DNA from: Acidobacteriota bacterium
GTDB lineage: Bacteria; Acidobacteriota; Polarisedimenticolia; Polarisedimenticolales; Polarisedimenticolaceae
Direction: 5' to 3'
DNA length: 10,939 bases
Assembly (NCBI GenBank): GCA_011773795.1
Contig: WVWW01000005.1
Span: 25,739 to 36,677 of the forward strand
Shown here in pieces: positions 7,020-10,939 of this stretch. The notes below the pieces were generated by a model. It saw only the letters and a program-made list of their open reading frames with translations. It was not told the DNA's origin and searched no databases. Position numbers and translations under genes: made by a program. The stretch's first letter is position 1. Each line of letters starts with the position of its first letter.

Positions 7020-8114
7020 CTAAAGATCGTCGAGCGCCGTCGCCAGTCGTTCGAAGACCTGCTCGTCGATGCCGGGGTAGAGCGGCAACGAGATCACGGA
7101 ATCGCAGGCCGCCTCGGTATGCGGCAGCGATCCGCGGGCCAGACCGAGGGATGCATAGGCCGGCATCGTGTGGACCGGATCTTCGTAATGCACCGCATGC
7201 CCGATCCCCGCTCGATCGAGGGCATCGGCCCAGCGCGGGCGGTCGTCGCAGCGGACGACGTACAGATGGAACACCGGTTGGCTGCCCGGCCGTGAGGCGA
7301 CGACGTTCCCCGGCGCTCCGTCGAGGAGCTCGGAGAAGCGGGCGGCGAGCGCTCTGCGCTCCGTGTTGATCGCTTCCAGGTGAGGCAGCTTCACCCGCAA
7401 GATCGCGGCCTGGATCTCGTCGAGCCGGCTGTTCCTTCCCTCGATCTCCGAGCGACGCGTCCCCTCGCGCCAGCCATAGACGCGCGTCCGCCGGATCTTC
7501 GCCAGCAGAGCGAGGTCGTTCCCCACGATCATCCCGCCGTCCCCGTACGCCCCGAGGTTCTTCGTCGGATAGAAAGAGTAGCAACCCAGCGTGCCGAAGG
7601 AGCCGACCGGTCGACCGTTGCAGCGCGCCCCGTGCGCCTGTGCGCAGTCCTCGACGACCGGTACGCCCGCAGAGGCGGCCAGCTCCAGCAGAGGCTCCAG
7701 GGCGGCGGGGAACCCGTAGAGGTGCACGATCAGGAGGCAGGCCGTGCGCGGCCCGAGCGCCGTCGCGACCGCCTGCGGATCGATGCTCAACGTGGCCGGG
7801 TCGATGTCGACGAGAACGGGGCGTGCCCCGGCAGCTCGAACCGCCGCCACGGGAGGGACCCCCGCATTGGCCACCGTGATCACCTCGGAACCGGCACCGA
7901 CACCCAGGCCACGCAGCGCCAGCTCGATCGCATCGGTACCGGACGCCACGCCGACCGCACCCGCGACACCGGTCGCGGCGGCGAACTCGGCCTCGAACGA
8001 TTCGACTTCGGGCCCCAGGATCAGCCGCCCGGACTCCAGCACCCGATCGACCGCGCTGCGGATCCCCTCGGCATGTCGGCGGGTCTCCGGGCGATAGTCG
8101 AAGAAAGGAATCAT
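7020..8114 (-). CDS. DegT/DnrJ/EryC1/StrS family sugar aminotransferase
   Basis: Predicted 364 aa. It is a PLP-dependent nucleotide-sugar aminotransferase. SGTDAIELAL (58-67) is the phosphate-binding region, VEDCAQAHGA (154-163) has Asp156 for the PLP ring nitrogen, and YSFYPTKNLGAYGDGG (179-194) holds the Schiff-base Lys185. The C-terminal HYEDPVHTMPAY segment is typical of the QdtB/FdtB/WbpE-like branch rather than WecE, so it probably aminates a different position, perhaps C3 of a keto sugar; the substrate cannot be read from sequence. The ATG at 8114 overlaps the epimerase-like gene's TGA (ATGA), indicating translational coupling, and no strong separate ribosome-binding site is visible. 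The frame continues to 8750 upstream only as antisense-quality sequence inside the neighbour, so the ATG is preferred. Confidence 0.87.
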   Translation of the reverse strand: MIPFFDYRPETRRHAEGIRSAVDRVLESGRLILGPEVESFEAEFAAATGVAGAVGVASGTDAIELALRGLGVGAGSEVITVANAGVPPVAAVRAAGARPVLVDIDPATLSIDPQAVATALGPRTACLLIVHLYGFPAALEPLLELAASAGVPVVEDCAQAHGARCNGRPVGSFGTLGCYSFYPTKNLGAYGDGGMIVGNDLALLAKIRRTRVYGWREGTRRSEIEGRNSRLDEIQAAILRVKLPHLEAINTERRALAARFSELLDGAPGNVVASRPGSQPVFHLYVVRCDDRPRWADALDRAGIGHAVHYEDPVHTMPAYASLGLARGSLPHTEAACDSVISLPLYPGIDEQVFERLATALDDL

Positions 8115-9088
8115 CCGATGTTCCGCTGGCGAAACCACGCGATCGTGTCTTCCAGGCCCTGCTCGAGCCCGATCGCCGGGTTCCAGCCGGCCGCCTTCGA
8201 GAAGCGATCGAAATCGCCGTAATAGTCTCCGATGTCGATCATCTCGGCGTCCGCCGGGAACGGGACGTGCTCGTGGGTGCAGCCGGTCAGACGCTCGAGG
8301 CAGGCCACGAACTCGTTGAGACTGTGCGGTTGGGGGTGACCCAGGTTGAAGACCCGCCCGATCAGATCGTCCTTGGCACCGGCCAGCAACAGCGCCTCGA
8401 CAACGTCGTCGACGTGGTTGAAGTCCCTGCGCTGGTTGCCGTCCCCGAAGACCCGGATCGTCTGGCCGGCCAACGCCTGGCGGATGAAGACGCCCGCGAA
8501 GCCCTTGTTCGGGCTGCGCAGGTCCATCCGCGGTCCGAACGTGTTCGTCAGCCTCAGGCTGACCGTCGGGATCCCGTACACCTGGTGGTAGAGCGAGTAG
8601 TACATCTCGGCGGCGAGGTTGTTGATGCCGTTGACGTCGACCGGATCGAGAGGATGATCCTCCGTGACCGGCAGGCTCTTCGGGCGGCCGTACAATTGAC
8701 GGGTGCTGGCAAACACGATGCGCGCTTTCGAATTGTGCCGGCGGCAGCACTCCAGCAGCGACAGCTGGGCGGCGCAGTTGATCTCGAGGTCGGTCATCGG
8801 ATCCGCCATGCTCTCCGAGTGGCTCACCTGCCCGGCGAGGCTGAAGATGACGTCTTCGTCCTGGACGAGGTAGGCCAGGCTGTGGCTATCGCGGATGTCC
8901 GAGTAGTTGACACGGACGCGCTCACGAACCGGCTCGATATTCGACAGGTCGGCGCCGTAGGCCGGCAGCATGGAATCCACCAGCAGGACGTCCGCGCCGA
9001 GCTCGACGAGGCGGATCGCCAGGTTGCTTCCGATGAACCCGATTCCGCCGGTGACCAGCACTCGGCGACCGGTGTAGGACGAATCCAA
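8111..9088 (-). CDS. NAD-dependent epimerase/dehydratase-like protein lacking the YxxxK pair
   Basis: Predicted 325 aa. Extended SDR fold: VLVTGGIGFIGSN (10-22) binds NAD, with LLVDS at the end of the second strand, FASTRQLYG (126-134) covering the Ser/Thr active-site position, SLRLTNTFGPR (177-187), and RDFNHVDDVVEALLLAG in the C-terminal substrate region. Where the catalytic Tyr-x-x-x-Lys should be, the protein reads NGINNLAAEMY (153 onward), so both residues are Asn. From memory, a subgroup of these proteins reads NGINK there, so the Tyr loss may be ancestral and the Lys loss extra. It may catalyse a sugar-nucleotide epimerisation or dehydration, or be altered in activity. Start: TTG at 9088, supported by GGAGGA 7 nt upstream; a TTG at 9109 is in frame but less well placed. 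First gene of the amino-sugar operon. Confidence 0.82.
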   Translation of the reverse strand: MDSSYTGRRVLVTGGIGFIGSNLAIRLVELGADVLLVDSMLPAYGADLSNIEPVRERVRVNYSDIRDSHSLAYLVQDEDVIFSLAGQVSHSESMADPMTDLEINCAAQLSLLECCRRHNSKARIVFASTRQLYGRPKSLPVTEDHPLDPVDVNGINNLAAEMYYSLYHQVYGIPTVSLRLTNTFGPRMDLRSPNKGFAGVFIRQALAGQTIRVFGDGNQRRDFNHVDDVVEALLLAGAKDDLIGRVFNLGHPQPHSLNEFVACLERLTGCTHEHVPFPADAEMIDIGDYYGDFDRFSKAAGWNPAIGLEQGLEDTIAWFRQRNIG

Positions 9089-9095
9089 GGCAGAA

Positions 9096-9101
9096 TCCTC
9101 C
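9096..9101 (-). promoter_or_regulatory. Ribosome-binding site deciding the TTG start of the epimerase-like gene
   Basis: GGAGGA on the minus strand stands 7 nt before the TTG at 9088. It is the best Shine-Dalgarno match in the window. It favours a 325-residue product over the 332-residue one that would begin at the in-frame TTG at 9109. Confidence 0.65.
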
Positions 9102-9120
9102 GTCAGCAACGGCCCTCAGG

Positions 9121-9151
9121 ATACTACCGGGCCCGGACGGGCACCGTTCAA
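9121..9151 (-). promoter_or_regulatory. Possible promoter of the three-gene amino-sugar operon
   Basis: Minus strand TTGAAC (9146-9151) and TAGTAT (9121-9126) are separated by 19 bp. Transcription would start near 9114, giving a leader of about 25 nt that contains the GGAGGA site. The spacer begins with a perfect 10-bp palindrome, CCGGGCCCGG (9127-9136). Each hexamer matches four of six consensus bases and the spacing is long, so this is tentative. Confidence 0.33.
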
Positions 9152-9158
9152 GGACGGC

Positions 9159-10181
9159 TCAGCGGTTCTTGCCCCGGGGCCGGGGCTGCTCGAACAAGGT
9201 ACGGACGTCCAGCAGAAACTCACCCGACAGATTGCCCCCGCATTCCACGGGGATGCTGTTTCCGGAGACGAACGCGGTGGAAAAACCGCTGTCGAAGAAG
9301 AGCTCGGTCACGAGATAGACATCGGTGTCGCCGCCGGGGCAGGTCGACTCGACGGTGACGGAGCCGTCCACCGGTGTCGGCGTCTGGGCGCCGCCGCCGA
9401 CCAGCGGTGCCACCGCCCAGGAGGTCGGGGTACGGCCCGTGGGTGGCACGGAATCGCGCGGAAGGACCCGCTGCCGGACCAGGAACTCGGTGGGACCACA
9501 GGCGCAGCCGGCGCCACTCGCGGCGTCGTAGACTCCCGCGGCCCGGCCCCGCACGGTGACCGTGATCTCGACGGTGTCGGCCTGAGGGCGCTGCACGTCC
9601 GTGACCACGGGCCGTGGCACCTCCCGGAGGACGATCGGCAAGCCGTTACCCAGCGGATCGCTCCCGGTCAGGTTGAAGAACGTGCCTCCGACAGGGTCGT
9701 TCGCGGCCCCGACGAGGGCGAACAAACCGTGCCTCTGCTGCGCATCGACATCGCTGAGCAGGAGGCAGGTGCAGCCCCCCGCCGGGGGGCAGCCGTCGAT
9801 CCCGGGGAAACTCCAGTCGCTGTCGAGCTCCGCGCCGAAATAGACGGGGAACGGATCCGACTGATACGCCAAATCGCCGACGGCAGGATCGGAGAGATCC
9901 CTCGAGCCGTTGTCGTGGCCCGCGCCGATCGCGGGGTCGCCCATGCCCGACAACCAGAACGATGCCTGTAGCTGCGGAGTGATCGGTGGCTGATAGTCCA
10001 GCGGCGCGTAGGTCGGGAAGTAAAAGGGCTCGAAGACCGTCGACGTCCAGATGAAGCTGCGGTATGCGGGGTCGGTACCGTTGGCCGTGCTGATCGGATG
10101 GGAGCTGACGCAGTTCGCCCCGGCGGGCAACCACGCGGCAGCGAGAACCAGACCGATCCATAGCGGCCGCAACCTTTTCAT
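9159..10181 (-). CDS. Secreted Cys-containing protein of unknown function (paralog A)
   Basis: Predicted 340 aa. A Sec signal peptide is clear: MKRLRP n-region, hydrophobic LWIGLVLAAAWL, and an AxA-type site (AGA before NC at 22/23). The mature part is rich in Gly, Pro, Asp and Thr with paired cysteines (CPPAGGCTC, CACGPTEF, TCPGGDTDVYL, VECGGNL), suggesting disulfide-stabilised beta-structure outside the cytoplasm. No known domain is recognised. The C-terminal half is clearly homologous to the next gene upstream (10332-10939): both show TFFN..G, a CxC-P-T motif, a D-x-DVYL block ending in FDSGF, VSGN and VECG-x-NL, in the same order. The tail is basic (PRPRGKNR). ATG at 10181 is chosen because the signal peptide starts there; GTG at 10208 is an in-frame alternative lying 7 nt after a TATACT box. 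Confidence 0.78.
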   Translation of the reverse strand: MKRLRPLWIGLVLAAAWLPAGANCVSSHPISTANGTDPAYRSFIWTSTVFEPFYFPTYAPLDYQPPITPQLQASFWLSGMGDPAIGAGHDNGSRDLSDPAVGDLAYQSDPFPVYFGAELDSDWSFPGIDGCPPAGGCTCLLLSDVDAQQRHGLFALVGAANDPVGGTFFNLTGSDPLGNGLPIVLREVPRPVVTDVQRPQADTVEITVTVRGRAAGVYDAASGAGCACGPTEFLVRQRVLPRDSVPPTGRTPTSWAVAPLVGGGAQTPTPVDGSVTVESTCPGGDTDVYLVTELFFDSGFSTAFVSGNSIPVECGGNLSGEFLLDVRTLFEQPRPRGKNR

Positions 10182-10215
10182 CCGCCTGCCTGCGCTCTTT
10201 CGGTTCACCGCGTGG

Positions 10216-10245
10216 AGTATAACCGCGGCATCGCGGGACGGCCAA
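10216..10245 (-). promoter_or_regulatory. Putative promoter of secreted paralog A (TTGGCC-18-TATACT)
   Basis: On the minus strand TTGGCC (10240-10245) lies 18 bp before TATACT (10216-10221). Transcription would begin at or next to the GTG at 10208, giving either a leaderless mRNA or a leader of about 27 nt to the ATG at 10181. The box lies just downstream of the terminator of the preceding gene, as expected for an independent transcription unit. Confidence 0.45.
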
Positions 10246-10254
10246 CGGAGGCCC

Positions 10255-10300
10255 TGAAAAGAAAAAGGGGCTGCAGAACCGGTGAAGGTTCTGCAGCCCC
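10255..10300 (-). terminator. Intrinsic terminator of secreted paralog B
   Basis: A perfect 14-bp inverted repeat, GGGGCTGCAGAACC (10267-10280) with GGTTCTGCAGCCCC (10287-10300), encloses a 6-nt loop. Read on the minus strand it is followed by a T-rich run (TTTTTCTTTTC), the classical rho-independent arrangement. It begins about 31 bp after the TAG of the upstream gene and separates the two paralogs into distinct transcripts. On the plus strand it lacks a T tract, so it acts in one direction. Confidence 0.92.
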
Positions 10301-10331
10301 CGCAGAGCGTCAGATGATGACAGGGAGGGGT

Positions 10332-10939
10332 CTACCGCCTACGACCGCGCTCGCGATCCGGACGACCCGGGCGATCCGGACGACCCGGCCGCGTGTCGGC
10401 GGGGCTCGCCAGGTTCGGTCCGCACTCCACGCGGGTGGTGTTGCCGGACACCGTGTGCGTGGCGAAGCCGCTGTCAAAAATGAGCTGCGTCGCGAGGTAG
10501 ACGTCGTTGTCCATCGAACCGCAATTCGACGTGAGGCTGAGCGGCGTGTTGATGGGCGTACCGTTTGCCGGCTGCGGCATGCCGTCCGACATGTTGAGCT
10601 CGGTCCAGAGCGAGAGGTCGCGACCCACCGGCGGCATGCCGCCGCGCCCGACGATCGCCTGATAGACCTTGTAGCCCGTCGGCGCGCAGTTACAGCCGTC
10701 CTGCGTGTAGTCACCCCCACTCACCGGAGGGAGGTTGACGTCGAAGGTCACGTCGAAGGTTGCCGCGTCGCGGACGGAGCCGGTGATCGCCGGCCCCGGC
10801 GTCGGAACCAGAACGATCGGCGCGTTGCTGGCGCCGCCGTCCGAGGTGCCCGAACGGTTGAAGAACGTGTCGACGTTCGCCGTGGACATCCCGCCCGTGA
10901 TGGCGTAGGTGCCGATGCCGCCCTCTTCGTCGGTGATCA
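10332..10939 (-). CDS. Secreted Cys-containing protein of unknown function (paralog B), 5' end beyond window
   Basis: The reverse frame is open from the right edge to TAG at 10332-10334, about 201 codons. No start is required inside the window: reading upstream of the internal ATG at 10889 gives sensible protein (ITDEEGGIGTYAITGG), so the real start and any signal peptide lie outside. It aligns along its length with the C-terminal part of the neighbouring secreted protein: TFFNRSG, a CNCAPT motif, PPVGR, DNDVYLATQL, FDSGF, VSGN and VECGPNL. Function and fold are not recognised; secretion is inferred from the paralog and the Cys pattern. The C-terminus is a very basic Arg/Pro/Gly/Asp tail containing two exact PGRPDR units encoded by a tandem DNA repeat. 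Confidence 0.72.
   Translation of the reverse strand, partial: ITDEEGGIGTYAITGGMSTANVDTFFNRSGTSDGGASNAPIVLVPTPGPAITGSVRDAATFDVTFDVNLPPVSGGDYTQDGCNCAPTGYKVYQAIVGRGGMPPVGRDLSLWTELNMSDGMPQPANGTPINTPLSLTSNCGSMDNDVYLATQLIFDSGFATHTVSGNTTRVECGPNLASPADTRPGRPDRPGRPDRERGRRR
10353..10388. repeat. Two exact 18-bp tandem repeats in the coding tail of paralog B
   Basis: The unit GCGATCCGGACGACCCGG occurs twice in direct succession (10353-10370 and 10371-10388) with no mismatch. The unit is a multiple of three, so copy-number change would keep the frame and add or remove a six-residue Pro-Gly-Arg-Pro-Asp-Arg block from the C-terminal tail. Confidence 0.9.

Noticed and set aside
7380..8222. A 280-codon plus-strand open frame opposite the second aminotransferase
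   Set aside because: Antisense to a gene with clear PLP-enzyme motifs; no recognisable domain and no plausible ribosome-binding site.
8267..9358. A 363-codon plus-strand open frame opposite the epimerase-like gene
   Set aside because: Antisense shadow that runs through the intergenic promoter region and into the secreted paralog; composition is typical of noncoding frames.

Overview
This is a GC-rich bacterial chromosomal segment, almost entirely coding, from a Gram-negative-like organism. The gene families (GT39-type membrane glycosyltransferase, GT87, DUF362, a protoporphyrinogen-oxidase-like flavoprotein, Cys-rich secreted proteins) resemble those of uncultured deltaproteobacterial/Myxococcota- or Acidobacteriota-type genomes. 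The species cannot be named from the sequence. There are no RNA genes, insertion sequences, CRISPR arrays or phage genes.

Layout. (1) Positions 1-1243, minus: 5' part of a polytopic GT39/ArnT-like glycosyltransferase that runs off the left edge. (2) A 99-bp divergent promoter region, then plus-strand 1343-3753: a DUF362 protein and an FAD-dependent oxidoreductase joined by an ATGA stop/start overlap. (3) Minus 3750-5009: a GT87 (DUF2029) membrane glycosyltransferase, convergent with the flavoprotein and overlapping it by 4 bp at the stops. (4) Plus 5069-5848: a membrane-anchored TPR protein divergent from the GT87 gene. (5) Minus 9088-5855: a tight three-gene nucleotide-sugar operon made of an NAD-binding epimerase/dehydratase-like protein, a DegT-family sugar aminotransferase and a WecE-type dTDP-4-amino-4,6-dideoxygalactose transaminase. 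(6) Minus 10181-9159 and 10939-10332: two tandem paralogous secreted Cys-containing proteins of unknown function, separated by a strong intrinsic terminator and a promoter.

How the genes may work together. Regions 1-5 look like part of a surface-glycan or glycoprotein locus. The amino-sugar operon would supply an activated amino-deoxy sugar. The two GT-C-type membrane enzymes, whose families use polyprenyl-phosphate-linked sugars, would act on the outer face of the cytoplasmic membrane. The DUF362/flavoprotein pair is the least understood part: its tight coupling and its position between two GT-C genes suggest a joint redox step, possibly on a lipid or glycan, but that is inference only. The secreted paralogs are probably a separate unit.

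The most interesting observations are the DUF362/flavoprotein pair, the epimerase-like protein lacking both the Tyr and the Lys of the YxxxK motif, the coexistence of two different sugar aminotransferases, the tandem Cys-rich secreted family, and an identical TATACTCC box 7 nt before two possible start codons, which suggests leaderless or very short-leader transcripts.
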